This document shows, in pieces, positions 11,112 through 22,341 of a stretch of 64,000 bases of DNA (the stretch's first letter is position 1; each line of letters begins with the position of its first letter). Made by a program: the position numbers and the translations under genes. The notes beneath the pieces were generated by a model. That model ran no database searches, was not told the origin of the DNA, and was given only the letters and a program-made list of their open reading frames with translations. This stretch comes from Blepharisma stoltei (lineage: Eukaryota > Ciliophora > Heterotrichea > Heterotrichida > Blepharismidae): the NCBI GenBank assembly GCA_914767885.1, contig CAJZBQ010000048.1:434001-498000 (forward strand). The letters are read 5' to 3'.

Positions 11112-12236
11112 TTAGAAGCATTTGCGGTGAACAATGCTAGCTCCTGCTTCATCATATTCAGCCTTGGTGATCCACATCTGTTGGAAGCTTGAAAGTGAGC
11201 TGAGAATTGACCCTCCAATCCAGACTGAGTATTTTCTTTCAGGTGGTGCAACAACTTTAATTTTCATACTTGGTGGTGCCTTTGCTACAAGTTCTTTGTT
11301 TAGTCTTTCAGCAATTCCTGGATACATAGTAGACCCTCCACTCATAACAACGTTTCCGTATAAGTCTCTTCTGATATCCAGGTCACATTTCATGATTGAT
11401 TTATAAGTAGTCTCGTCCATGCCGTTCCTATTATCAAGCCCTAACAAGCTTGGCTGGAACAAAGCTTCTGGGGCTCTGAATCTTTCACTTCCAAGTGTTA
11501 CTGTGCTTCCATCAGGCATTTTGTAGTTTTTCTCGATTTCTGAAGAACTTCTAGCTTTGTTCATTTCTTCTTGGAAGTCCAAAGCGACATAGCAGAGTTT
11601 CTCTTTGATGTCTCTGACTTCACCTGAATTGGTCAGTGAGTGGCCTCTCTCATTCATCAGTTTAAATAAGTGTAAGGTCAAGTCACAACCGGCAACGTCG
11701 ACTTGACACATTGCATGAGGCAGAGCATAGCCTTCATAGATTGGGACGACGTGGGTGACTCCATAGCCAGAATCCACGACAATGCCAGTAGTTCTGCCAG
11801 AGCTGTATAATGGCAACACAGCTTGGATGGCGACGTAGAAAGCAGGGACGAAGAAAGTTTCGAACATGACTTCAGTCATCTTTTCTCTGTTCCTCTTAGG
11901 GTTTCAAGGAGCTTCGGTGAGGAGGACTGGGTGCTTGTCAGGTGGGACTTTTAAATTGTCAAAGAAAGTATGATGCCAGATTCTTTCCATAAGATCCCAG
12001 TTAGTAACAATGCCGTACTCAATTGGATAATTTAGATAGAGATAACCTCGCTTAGCTTGTACTTCATCACCAATATAGACTTCTTTTTGTTCAGTTCCTA
12101 CAATGATTCCAGGATTCCTTGGGCGACCGACAATGCTTGGGAAGACAGCTCTTGGGGCATCGTCACCGGCTATACCGGCCTTGATCATTACAGAACCGTT
12201 GTCAATGATGATAGCTTGGACGTTCTGATCAACCAT
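11112..12236 (-). CDS. most divergent actin paralogue, 374 aa
   Basis: Under the standard code this looks split at ~11890, but the break is a single TGA that reads as Trp where other actins have Leu (TEAP-W-NPK). The whole frame is then open. Atypical features: DSGYGVTH in the phosphate loop (Asp to Tyr), the His of KYPIEHGIV replaced by Tyr, WDLMER for WDDMER, three residues missing (LTNSGEVRD for [12 protein letters not shown]) and one inserted (LDNRNGMDE). The C-terminal half stays close to the first copy, which may reflect gene conversion. Confidence 0.88.
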
Positions 12237-12942
12237 TTATAACCATTGACGAAACATATTTGGAAGATCAGTCGAAAAGTTGGGGAAGAAATAAAATGAA
12301 AATAAGCCTTATGAGATACGATAGTGAAAAGTGAGACAAATTAATAATTTAGAAGAGCGTTAAATTGGAAAATAAGACTAGAAAAGAAAGATTTGGAGTT
12401 TTAAGAGAAATTGTAGACTATTTAAATGATAGAATGAGATAAGACGGAAATTTTGCAGCGAAGATAGGAGGGGATAAGGACATAAAAGAATTGATAAAAT
12501 AAGAATATGAGTAGGGGAATAGCATTGAGGGAGAAAAAGACTTGGTGGGGTAATAAATTAATTTTCTCTACCATTGCCAATTTTTTTTGAAATTTTATTA
12601 ATTTTACATGCTAAGATTTATATTATTAATCAAGCTAATTTACTATTTGATTGCCAATAAATAAGATTGTGTTTATATTTTTATAAATTTATAAAATATT
12701 TGAAAATTAGAATAAATGTATATTAAATCATTTATGAAAAAATTAAATACATATCCCCTTAATTAAGTATCAGAAGTCGCTAGTTTTATAAATTCGAGAT
12801 AATTTTATTCAATTTTGCATATCAATGACTTTATTAATGCTGATATACTCTAACAAATTATTATAATTTATTCTTTGCAAGCCTTATTAATGCTTCAGCT
12901 CTTTTTAATTATTTTCCAATTACTTGCCTTACTCCAATACAC
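12237..12942. repeat. third actin spacer, then AT-rich DNA
   Basis: The first ~330 bp match the upstream blocks of the other two actins. The remainder is AT-rich with no gene seen. Confidence 0.75.
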
Positions 12943-13905
12943 TTAATAATACTCCATATCTTCATTATGATGGTTCTTCATCCTTTTATCCGATAATCCA
13001 TAACAAAAATCACTATGAAACTGCCTTTTTAACCCCAACAAATTTCTTTGCCTATTCCTATGCAAACTTGCCTGGTAGCTCAATTTCACAAACTTTTCCA
13101 GTTCTCTACAAATAGTCGGCGATAGCGTCGTTAAATTTAATTTACTTTTCCCGCTTTTATCAAGCCCAGCAATCAATTTTACCTTCTCCTTTTGCTCTTT
13201 GCCTAATTTCTTGATATTTGCCCCCAAAACTTTCTTTTCTTGTAAGGTCATAGGCTTGTTCATATACTCTTTAACTACAAGCTTCTCACGTGGCATTTTT
13301 TTAATTTCAGTTCCAGGACAAAACAAGACCCCTTCAAGGTCCTTGAATTGCCGCTCAAAATAAGTCGCCATTTCAAGAGTTATATAGAACATGTCAGAAT
13401 CCACTGCATTATATGTAAAGGAATTTAGCCAGATCCTTCTCATATCAGTTGCAAATTGCATTGAGTTAGAGTAAAGCCCAGCTTTCAGGTTTCTTTCAAC
13501 TGTAGAAATATCGATAGGGTCTTGGATGATTTCTAAATAATCAGGGAGATTAAGGGCAACAGGGTCCACTGGTTGCAAAAAGGGAGCGACCAAGATGTGC
13601 ATTTTGAGATTTTGGATGATTTCGTAGCATCTGCGAGCTGCTTCTCCGCCCATTTTTAGCCCAACGTCACGATCGGTCCATTCAGAATAAGTGTTGATTC
13701 TAATCCTCTCTTTTTGACGAGAACGACTACGTTTCTTGTATTTTTTCTTTTCTGAATCCGTAGACGGACTTTCTGGATCTTTGATAGCTGTGCCTTCGAG
13801 TTTAAAACCAGCTGGCAAAAGTTTATTTAGCTTGCTGAGATGTGAAATCGGCAGAGAAAATATTTCAGAGGGTGGCTCTGAAGCTCGTCTTCTAGTAAGC
13901 GCCAT
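12943..13905 (-). CDS. single-bromodomain BET-type chromatin protein
   Basis: 320 aa. A basic N-terminus (RRRASEPP, KKKYKKRSRSRQKER) precedes a bromodomain (~residues 95-195; PFLQPVDPVALNLPDYLEII, DPIDISTVERNLKAGLYSN, FTYNAVDSDMFYITLEMATY), in which the acetyl-lysine Asn has the context YNAVDSD. It is followed by an NET domain (~220-275; MTLQEKKVLGANIKKLG ... LTTLSPTICRELEKFV). BET proteins of animals have two bromodomains, those of plants and protists one. It reads acetylated histones. Confidence 0.88.
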   Translation of the reverse strand: MALTRRRASEPPSEIFSLPISHLSKLNKLLPAGFKLEGTAIKDPESPSTDSEKKKYKKRSRSRQKERIRINTYSEWTDRDVGLKMGGEAARRCYEIIQNLKMHILVAPFLQPVDPVALNLPDYLEIIQDPIDISTVERNLKAGLYSNSMQFATDMRRIWLNSFTYNAVDSDMFYITLEMATYFERQFKDLEGVLFCPGTEIKKMPREKLVVKEYMNKPMTLQEKKVLGANIKKLGKEQKEKVKLIAGLDKSGKSKLNLTTLSPTICRELEKFVKLSYQASLHRNRQRNLLGLKRQFHSDFCYGLSDKRMKNHHNEDMEYY

Positions 13906-14231
13906 ATATTTTTAGATAATTATTACGATAATTTTAGTTTTAATTTTATAAATTAAAAAATGAAAGATAAATTAGCATTTATTCTTGGAAATACTTCAAT
14001 TATTTAAGTAAATTGAAATTCAATTTAATGAATTTATTCATTATTCAAAAAGTGTTGATTTTCAAGAAATTATCCAAATAATTATATTTATTAAAAATTT
14101 CTTTTTATTAATATTTTAGCAGTATAAAAATGTTTAATTCTATTTTCTTCTGCAAAAAGACTAAGTTAATATCTTTAAAATTCGACGCACATTACATAAA
14201 AGAAATTAAGTTAAGGATATAACCAATATTC
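13906..14231. other. AT-rich intergenic
   Basis: 326 bp between two minus-strand genes. No gene or repeat seen. Confidence 0.6.
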
Positions 14232-15917
14232 TTAAATTAAATCAGAAAATGGATCTCTTGATATATTTCCTTTTGGCTGTTGAGTTCCGAACGGATTTGA
14301 AGTAGCTGTCTTCGGAGCAGAAAACGGGTTAGAAGCTGGGTTTGAAGACTCAAAAGGATTTGAAGCTCTTTGATGAGGCTGAGTAAACAACCCATCTAAA
14401 GATGATCCTGCATTTACAGGAAAAGTCCCCTGGTTTGCTTGAGTTCCTGGATATGGATTTGCTCCAGTAGAAGCTCTATTGAATGGGTTATTTCTCTTAT
14501 CAGGAACCGCATTTCCAATAGGCTGTGAAAGTGGATCTAAATTTGATTTGGCATTAGCCCCAGTTTGCATTGCAGGATTCATCATCATTCCAGTCATCAT
14601 AGGGTTCATCATTGGGTTCATCATCATTCCAGTCATGAACGGATTCATCATTGGGTTCATCATTGGATTCATCATCGGGTTCATCATCATTCCTGTCATC
14701 ATTGGGTTCATCATTGGGTTCATCATAGGGTTCATCATAGCATTAGGATCGCCTGGATTCCCAGGATTTGTAGGTGGCTGGTTAAACGCAGACATCACAA
14801 ATTCAGCCTTTGGGTCAACTTTTTGAGCTGAAGGAGGAGTGATTTCTTGGAATATTAAGTCGTCATCTTGCTTCACAGCTGCTTCTTGTCTAGGCTGCGA
14901 CGCTGGAGGAGGGTTTCGCTTTTTTTCTTCTTCAACCTTTTTATTATGCTGCTTTTCATACTCCTCAAGCATTTTCCGTTGTTCTTCTAATTCTGAAGGG
15001 GACATATGAAGATCTTCTGGGATATCAACGGCACGTTCTGCTGACGGAACATGCTCAGGCTGTTCTGATATATAAGATCTCATTGATGACACAATTTCTC
15101 TTGGTCTATTCACAAATGTAGGTGGTGCAAGTCCTGAAAACGGCAAATGATGTGCTAACTCAAAGAACTGGCTCAGCATTCTTGTACAAGTTTCAAAGCG
15201 CTTATAATGCTCCATTGAAATTTCTGCAATTTGTCTATCAAACCCAAAAAATCTATCTACCATTTTGTCAAGTGCTACAGAAATCACTCTGTAAAGTGGC
15301 GTGGCATCTTTCAAAACTAAAAACGCTGCGTTCTGAGTGACTTTTAATTGGTAATTTCTGATAGCCTGGCTGAAGCTAGGCCCCATTTTCACCAAATTTT
15401 GCAGCTCAGTCAACAAATACCCAATTTCTTTTACCAAGTCCGCATCTGTCATTTTTTCAATTGCTTTAAATAAGTCAGTTTGCTGAGTTAGCATAAGCGA
15501 GCCTTTGCGAGAATGGTTCAAGGCTTTAGATCGGATAAAGACATAATAGTCTTGGATTATCTGATTGTGGGCACTGCCACGCTCGCTGGGATCATTAAAG
15601 CTTTGCATTGAAATATTTAACTCAGCAAGACGTGATGAGTAGCCTGTTCCAACCTGTTCGATCCCACGGTGAAGGATTATATAAGCTTTAAGAAGGGTAG
15701 CCCAGCTGCTTGTCAAGAGCTGCTGGGTCAGAAGTGAAAAGGCTACTTCTGGAGGAGTTTGGATGTTCTGGCCTTGAAGGGTCCACAAGACTGTCTGGAC
15801 GTGCTTTTCTTTTGGAGGGTCGTTGTCACCGTGATAAGTAGCTTTGAGCAGAGATTTCTCGTATTTTGTACGAGCGCCGAGGGCGTGGAGTGATCTTTTG
15901 ATATTTGCTGCCGACAT
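14232..15917 (-). CDS. ANTH-domain clathrin adaptor (AP180/CALM type)
   Basis: 561 aa. The ANTH domain covers residues ~1-280 (KATYHGDNDPPKEKHVQTVL, then a helical array with WATLLKAYIILHRGIEQ). A charged linker follows, then a Met/Asn/Pro tract of MNPMMNP and MMTGMM units (14570-14745), and a C-terminal tail with several NPF motifs (NPFNRA, NPFESS, NPFSAP, NPFGTQ) and a terminal DPFSDLI. NPF and DPF are the usual bait for EH-domain proteins and AP-2. The protein should bind PtdIns(4,5)P2 and clathrin at endocytic sites. Confidence 0.9.
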   Translation of the reverse strand: MSAANIKRSLHALGARTKYEKSLLKATYHGDNDPPKEKHVQTVLWTLQGQNIQTPPEVAFSLLTQQLLTSSWATLLKAYIILHRGIEQVGTGYSSRLAELNISMQSFNDPSERGSAHNQIIQDYYVFIRSKALNHSRKGSLMLTQQTDLFKAIEKMTDADLVKEIGYLLTELQNLVKMGPSFSQAIRNYQLKVTQNAAFLVLKDATPLYRVISVALDKMVDRFFGFDRQIAEISMEHYKRFETCTRMLSQFFELAHHLPFSGLAPPTFVNRPREIVSSMRSYISEQPEHVPSAERAVDIPEDLHMSPSELEEQRKMLEEYEKQHNKKVEEEKKRNPPPASQPRQEAAVKQDDDLIFQEITPPSAQKVDPKAEFVMSAFNQPPTNPGNPGDPNAMMNPMMNPMMNPMMTGMMMNPMMNPMMNPMMNPFMTGMMMNPMMNPMMTGMMMNPAMQTGANAKSNLDPLSQPIGNAVPDKRNNPFNRASTGANPYPGTQANQGTFPVNAGSSLDGLFTQPHQRASNPFESSNPASNPFSAPKTATSNPFGTQQPKGNISRDPFSDLI

Positions 15918-16337
15918 TTTTGATTATATAAAGCGTTTTGAATTTTAAAGCCAAGAAAACAGCAGAGGGAAGATCTTATAGCATGATAATGGAGTTATAA
16001 AATCCTGTGAGAAATATTAATATTTGGTAATACTGATAATGAGAGAAAAAGTACTATTTGAGTTTGTAAGTTTCATTTTAAGCTTTCCAAAAGTAATAAT
16101 TGGAGAAAATTCTTGAGTTTCAAAATCTTGGTGTTTCAGTAAATTTAAAGCTATTAGCTTGGTTTCAGATTGAATTTTGATATATAATAATGAGATTTTA
16201 TTAAAAAATATATTTTTGATAAAATTTAGAACGCTTTATTTTTTCGCAATAATTCCAATAAGGATTTAATTAAAGAGTGGGAATTCAAAAAAATTCAAAT
16301 AAATTTAAAATAAAACGCATCTCATTTTAAATCTAAA
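15918..16337. other. AT-rich intergenic, divergent promoter region
   Basis: 420 bp between divergent start codons at 15917 and 16338. Nothing beyond AT-rich DNA was recognised. Confidence 0.6.
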
Positions 16338-17218
16338 ATGGGCTGTCTAAGTTCAAGGTCGCACTCAAGTATTGAAGCTACCTTAGTTGAAAACGAAAAA
16401 TTTTTAGGATTTTGCCAGCTTGATGCAGAAGTGACAGATTCAATTATTCGTAAATTTAGCTTCAATCGGAAGATTAATTGCTCCCAGCTTTCTAAAATTG
16501 CTGAGTCTCTAAATATACATATAGAAGACTACGACGCACATGCAAACATTACAAAAATGTATAACAGACTTAAAAACTCAGATAACGAAATATTAATGAG
16601 GGATTTATTAACTATTGGAATTTTATTGAGTAAAGGAAGAAATATCTTATCTTATGGTATTTATATCGCTTAACGTCCACTACGGGGTTACAACTCCAGG
16701 TTTATCACTCGCCTTTCGTCGCATCGGGCCCACCAGTCTGCTGGAGACAAACTCGCTTTGATCACCAGGGTGCTTCCAGGGCAAATGTCCACGTCTTCGA
16801 CGGCAAAGGAAGAAATATCACAAAAGCAACACTTTTATTTCAAATTTTTGATGAAACGTTAGAAGAAGAAATAGAAATAACGAGAATAAAAGGGCAGGTT
16901 TTTAGGACTATTTCGAGGAATTCTATATATATTTTGGGTGCGCTTATTGATGAAAATAACGAGGACTCTACAAAGAGGATTCAGAATTATTTTAAAACTT
17001 TGAAGCGAGCAGAAATTTTTGCGATAGATAATGTTGTTGATTTTATTTTAGATGACAAAAGAAAGCCAACTATAAGCGAAAAAGGGTTTGTTGAAGGTAT
17101 GTGTCGTTTTCAGAGTGGAAAATTATTAACTGCTTCAGGGTGGAGAAAATACTTAATATCCTCTCCAAATTCCTATTATTTACTTAAAAAAATTTTTGGA
17201 ATTGATAAACCTTCTTGA
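16338..17218 (+). CDS. MG-start hypothetical protein, possibly EF-hand-like, split by a class C insert
   Basis: Joining 16338-16646 with 16820-17218 gives 235 codons in one frame. The N-terminus MGCLSSRSHSS fits N-myristoylation plus palmitoylation. The rest is helical with spaced acidic and hydrophobic residues (FDETLEEEIEITRIKGQVFR, DENNEDSTKRIQNYFKTL, SEKGFVEGMCRF) and looks like a degenerate neuronal-calcium-sensor fold, but no canonical calcium loop is present. Without removal of the insert the frame ends at 16673. Confidence 0.75.
16647..16819 (-). mobile_element. class C insert, 173 bp, 15-bp target-site duplication in a CDS
   Basis: AAAGGAAGAAATATC is repeated exactly at 632-646 and 805-819 (16632-16646 and 16805-16819). 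The interior is GC-rich. On the minus strand it ends TGGACGTTAAGCG followed by an AT-rich tail; the same 13 bases precede the tail of the insert at 51399-51839. Removing 173 bp (2 mod 3) restores the reading frame. Confidence 0.88.
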
Positions 17219-17425
17219 TAAATTTAAGCTATATTTATTTAATAAAAATTATTATTAATGGCTAAGCTAGCAAGTTTTGAAGAAAAACTTCCTTTAGAGC
17301 TTCAAAATTCTCAATTATAGGAGGCTAAATTTTTCGTGGAATATAAAACACAAATAAGTTATTTACATTACATAAATGCTTAATTTATTATATAAGCCAG
17401 CTTGGAGGAAAAATTTTTGTCCAGG

Positions 17426-17710
17426 TTATTCCAAATAATTGGGTCGTTTTTCTTTTATATTGGAGTTATTTATTTCGTCTATCGTTATATCCGGCAGAGG
17501 TAAGTCGTTATCAGTCTCATAAACGCTTGATAATACAGATTCGTCCAAAGCGGACTGAGGTTGCTTTATTCTTGTAATTTGAAAATTAATTTGGCTATGA
17601 AGGACTGATTTTGAAATGCTATCTTGGAGTGGAGTACATTTCGCCATATCATAATTCTCTGACATAATCATTTGATGAGGTTCAGACTTGAGGCTATTGC
17701 AGCAGCCCAT
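17426..17710 (-). CDS. small MGCC-start hypothetical protein
   Basis: 94 aa. MGCCNSLKSEP is a strong dual-acylation start; the rest is Ser/Asp-rich and without recognised domain. Several proteins here start with MG followed by Cys or Ser, suggesting membrane anchoring is common in this set. Confidence 0.55.
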   Translation of the reverse strand: MGCCNSLKSEPHQMIMSENYDMAKCTPLQDSISKSVLHSQINFQITRIKQPQSALDESVLSSVYETDNDLPLPDITIDEINNSNIKEKRPNYLE

Positions 17711-17836
17711 TTAATTTATAATTTTCTTTACTCCGGATAAAACCTGATAAAATTCCTAATTGCTTGGAAAATTAACTTTTAAAAGATAGATCATAAAAAT
17801 GGTTTATATAAGTATAGCTTTATAAAATATTTGCAC

Positions 17837-18717
<881 letters not shown>

Positions 18718-18956
18718 AAATCTACTTTATATTTTAATTTAATATTCTATTATTTTTCTTTACAAATAATAATTTTTATATGAAATCTTATATAAAGTAA
18801 AAAATTTTTATGAAGGGGATTTAGACTTATTCGTTTTATGAAAAAACTCCAAATTTATAAAATCATTATTATAAAACTATCGCAAATGTATCTCTTAATT
18901 AAAATTAATTATTTTGATACTGAAGGAATGATACACAACTCTTGTCTTTTTATCAT

Positions 18957-19841
18957 TTATTTGTTTTTTACTTGATGTTTATTAAACTTCCCTTGATTTC
19001 AATATCCAACCACCTGTTTTCCATTAGCAAGAGTAATCTTTCCTTTTCCATGCCTCTTATCACTTTTGAAATTCCCCATGTATACATTTCCATTCGGCCA
19101 CTTAAATACTCCATATCCTTCTCTTTTCCCATTCACCCATTCCCCTGAATAAGATTTTCCATTGTTTCATTTATAAGTCCCACTTCCATGAAACTTATTC
19201 TTTTTAACTCCTCCTTTATAATGGCTCCCATCAGCCCAAATGAATTCTCCTTGTCCTTCTTTGCTTCCATTGACATATTCTCCAACATACATATCTTTAT
19301 TAGGCCAAATTTCTGTGCCTTTGCCATGAGGCTGGTCGTTCCATCATTCTCCTTCATACTTCGAGCCATCTGCTTTAATAAAAGTGCCATATCCGTGTGC
19401 TTGGTCGTCTTTTCAATCTCCATTATAAGCATTGCCTTGGCAATCAGTGAATTTTCCTTTTCCGTTTGCTTTGTCATTTTTCCATGATCCTTCATATACA
19501 GATCCATCAGGCCAAGTATGAATTCCTTGGCCTTCTCTGACGTTACCATTCAATTCACCTTTGTAAAGTCCTCCGTCTTCGAAAAATTTTCCGATTTCGT
19601 CATTATTTTCTCGGTTATCTTCAGCTAAAAAATCGGCGGTATTATCTGTATGTCTCATCTCAACGAAGTCAGACATTTCTTTGTTTAATTTTTTCCTTAA
19701 TGAGTAGCCTCGCCATGTTGCTTGGAATTTTATAATATTAGACATATCGAGCTTTCGCTTGGGTTCGACTCTGAGATCTTCGATTTCATCTGTGTCAATT
19801 TGTTCAGATGTAACATATTGGCATGGACAACTGTTTCCCAT
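18957..19841 (-). CDS. MORN-repeat protein with IQ motif
   Basis: 294 aa with four or five TGA codons read as Trp, all at the conserved W position of MORN repeats. MGNSCPCQ at the start suggests acylation. IIKFQATWRGYSLRKKL (~residues 36-52) is an IQ motif for calmodulin. Nine or so MORN repeats follow (YKGELNGNVREGQGIHTWPDG, YEGSWKNDKANGKGKF, YVGEYVNGSKEGQGEFIWADG cut into ~23-residue units). MORN proteins bind membranes and organise the ciliate cortex. Under the standard code the gene falls apart into pieces. Confidence 0.9.
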
Positions 19842-20125
19842 AATTTATAAAAAAGATTTATAGTTCCATATTATATGAATAACCAAAGGTCGAATATTAC
19901 TTTATCAGCATAAGCACACTTAAGTACTTTGAGTCAAAATTATCATCATTTCAAACTAATTACGTATTAGAATTATATTTTATGCTTTAAGCATTTTCAA
20001 ATATAAAATTATTAATAATTTGCAATAAAGTGAGTGCTGCTTTGAGTAGCATTTCATTTTGAAATCTTTATATTCTTATATCATAGTGATCAGTTGCAAA
20101 AGCATAGCAAGGTCCATTTTAATAA

Positions 20126-20488
20126 ATGAATAAAGAGCTCAGGCGCATTTTATCTGGGGTACCTATAGTAGACCAAGAAGGAAGCATTAATCATAGATAC
20201 TTCGCAGATTTTCCAGGAGCTTATTGGTCACAAGATGATGAAAATCAGCTATTAAAAGGAATTGAAGATTTCGGTGTAGGAGAATATGAAGAAATTGCCG
20301 AGAAATACATGCCAAATAAATCACCAATTGAATTAAAATTAAGAACTTGCATTTTGCTTGGAGCTTACAACTTAGATGAATGGAACGGATTGAAAGATCC
20401 CAAAAGAATTGGCGCAATTAAGAAAGCAAACGAAAAGATGGGCAAAAAAAGCGGGAAATGGCAATATGGGATCTATATCAATAATTAA
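20126..20488 (+). CDS. SANT/Myb-like domain protein
   Basis: 120 aa. Residues ~30-75 (AYWSQDDENQLLKGIEDFGV, then YEEIAEKYMPNKSPIELKLR) have the spacing of a SANT/Myb helix-turn-helix. It is small, so probably a subunit of a chromatin complex. No insertion seen. Confidence 0.65.
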   Translation: MNKELRRILSGVPIVDQEGSINHRYFADFPGAYWSQDDENQLLKGIEDFGVGEYEEIAEKYMPNKSPIELKLRTCILLGAYNLDEWNGLKDPKRIGAIKKANEKMGKKSGKWQYGIYINN

Positions 20489-20625
20489 ACTGATATTTTT
20501 TTTAACTACTTTAGGTCTATAGAAAATTTTTAATTTTCTTATAAGTTTTTATTTTATTATCTATATTTCTATATCTATAAAATTAGAGAAAGCTGCACTT
20601 GCTTACACAAAATGCTACGTATAAT

Positions 20626-21069
20626 ATGGTCAAAACTACAATACTAAAAATGAAAGTACTGAAAGCTAAAAAGCTGCCGGAATCTAAAAGACTGAGTAGA
20701 AAGTTTTTAAAAATTCACAAAAAGAAATTTTCTGTGAATGATACAATATTAGTAAACGAAGAGCATGATAAATCTGCAGTTGCTACGATTGAGAAGATAT
20801 ATTGGAATTTTGACGAAGAGATTGGCCAAATTAAAATCAGATGATTTTATAAGCCAAAAGATATTCCAGGACTCAAAAAAGTTCACGCAAGAGAACTATT
20901 TGACAGCAATTTAAGGCAAGAAATTGATATGGAAATGGTAAAAGGTAAAGCAAAAGTTCTTAAGCTTGAAGATTTTCTAAAAGAAAACGACAAAAATGCA
21001 TATTTCACAAGATCATTTTATGATGCAACTACAAAAAAAATTGAAGGTGATACTACACCTATTTCTTAA
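20626..21069 (+). CDS. BAH-like domain protein
   Basis: 147 codons with one TGA as Trp (20842). After a basic start (KMKVLKAKKLPESKRLSRKF) it has FSVNDTILVNEEHDKSAVAT, IEKIYWNFDEEIGQIKIRWF, YKPKDIPGLKKVHARELFDS and KGKAKVLKLEDFLKEN, the order of a BAH chromatin-binding domain. The start ATG at 20626 is preferred over an upstream TTG. It lies 138 bp after the SANT gene, possibly with a related role. Confidence 0.7.
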
Positions 21070-21122
21070 TATAATTATCATGTCTCGTAATATGAACTAG
21101 AGTAAGGTAATAATAATAATAA

Positions 21123-21266
21123 ATGGACAAAGAAAAAAGACGCATGCTAAAACTTCTTGACAAAATCTCTGAAAAAGAGGACAAGCCAATAACTCTGCCT
21201 CAAAAACGGCCTCCAACAGACCCATTAGTCAATAAAAATTGGAAAAAAAATCCTATACTTATTTAA
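21123..21266 (+). CDS. 47-aa basic hypothetical peptide
   Basis: ATG to TAA, open, Lys-rich (DKEKRRMLKLLDKISEKEDK ... NKNWKKNPILI). 53 bp after the BAH gene. No family recognised; could be a short 5' exon or chance. Confidence 0.35.
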   Translation: MDKEKRRMLKLLDKISEKEDKPITLPQKRPPTDPLVNKNWKKNPILI

Positions 21267-21504
21267 ATTAAATATTAATTTATGATAAATTAAAATTATT
21301 GGTCTTAGGATATATTAATCAAGCCAGTATAGCTATAAAGTACCTAAATCTGCAGCAAAGCATGATATTGTTCGTAGCATGCTTTTTTAGTTTTTCCCCC
21401 AGAAATATTTCATTTGCGAATTTTGCCTAAACTTTTTTCTTGCCAAGCCTAAACTTTATTTTTCAATCTAGAAATAAGTTTCTACAAAATGTCCACAAAA
21501 GAAA

Positions 21505-22008
21505 ATGCCCCTGGGGAGAAGTCACTTAGCCGATATTGTTGCGATTGATTGTGAAATGGTCAGCACTAATTCAGATCAAAATAGCTTGGCAAGGGTTTCT
21601 ATTGTCGATATGGATGGAAACGTTCTTCTTGATGAATACGTAAAACAGAGTGAGCCTGTAAATAACTATAGAACTTCAATCACAGGAATTAAAGCAAGGC
21701 ATCTGAAGAATGCCAAATCTTTTAATGAAATACAAAAATTAGTTACAGATGCTTTAAAAAATAAATTAGTTATAGGTCATGCTATAAGTCATGATTTAAA
21801 GGCTTTAAAAATCAACTTACCTGCAAATGTGGTTAGAGATACTCAAAAGCTTTATAAATTAACAGAAGGAGTATCAACAATTTCACTACAAAAGCTTGCA
21901 CTTGAGAAGCTAGGTAAAGCGATACAGATAGGCCATCATTCGTCGATTGAGGACGCGAGAGCAACTATGGAAATTTACAAAACGCTTTTCCTTTCTAAAA
22001 AGCTATAA
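21505..22008 (+). CDS. REXO4: REXO4/ISG20-type DEDDh 3'-5' exonuclease
   Basis: 167 aa. Exo I is VAIDCEMVST (Asp and Glu), Exo II VIGHAISHDLKAL, Exo III QIGHHSSIEDARATMEIY (His and Asp of DEDDh). It is nearly only the catalytic domain. The family trims rRNA and snoRNA precursors. An ATG at 21489 is in another frame; the in-frame ATG at 21505 is used. Confidence 0.85.
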   Translation: MPLGRSHLADIVAIDCEMVSTNSDQNSLARVSIVDMDGNVLLDEYVKQSEPVNNYRTSITGIKARHLKNAKSFNEIQKLVTDALKNKLVIGHAISHDLKALKINLPANVVRDTQKLYKLTEGVSTISLQKLALEKLGKAIQIGHHSSIEDARATMEIYKTLFLSKKL

Positions 22009-22341
22009 TAAAAAATTTTTATATAAGTCATCTAATATATTTTTTTTTGATTTTTAGTTCATAATTCTCCAAGCATTTTTGATGTATAAAATATTTTTAA
22101 CGAATAATTAAAAAATATTTTTTTTAAAAATAATTGTAATTATTAAAGAAATAAAAATAACCATACACAAATTTGCTAGCAATACAAATGCCAATTAAAT
22201 TGCATTTAGATTAGAAGTTTTATGGTCGAATTAACTTTTGAGGAATTGCGCATCTAGCCATGTTAGTAAACATGTATCGGTAGATTATTTTTATTTATAC
22301 CAAGATAATATTTTTATATAATTATTTGAAGCCAATAAAAT
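22009..22341. other. AT-rich intergenic
   Basis: 333 bp, no gene or repeat seen. Confidence 0.6.

Noticed and set aside
11880-11903. Apparent frameshift or split in the third actin
   Set aside because: The break is one TGA, which is Trp in this code; the frame is otherwise open.
14479-14831. Long open frames opposite the ANTH gene (repeats of Ile/Gly/Phe or His)
   Set aside because: They are the antisense of the MNPMM repeat tract.
16673-16934. Two separate genes at 16338 and 16934
   Set aside because: The exact 15-bp direct repeat and restored frame show one gene with an insert.
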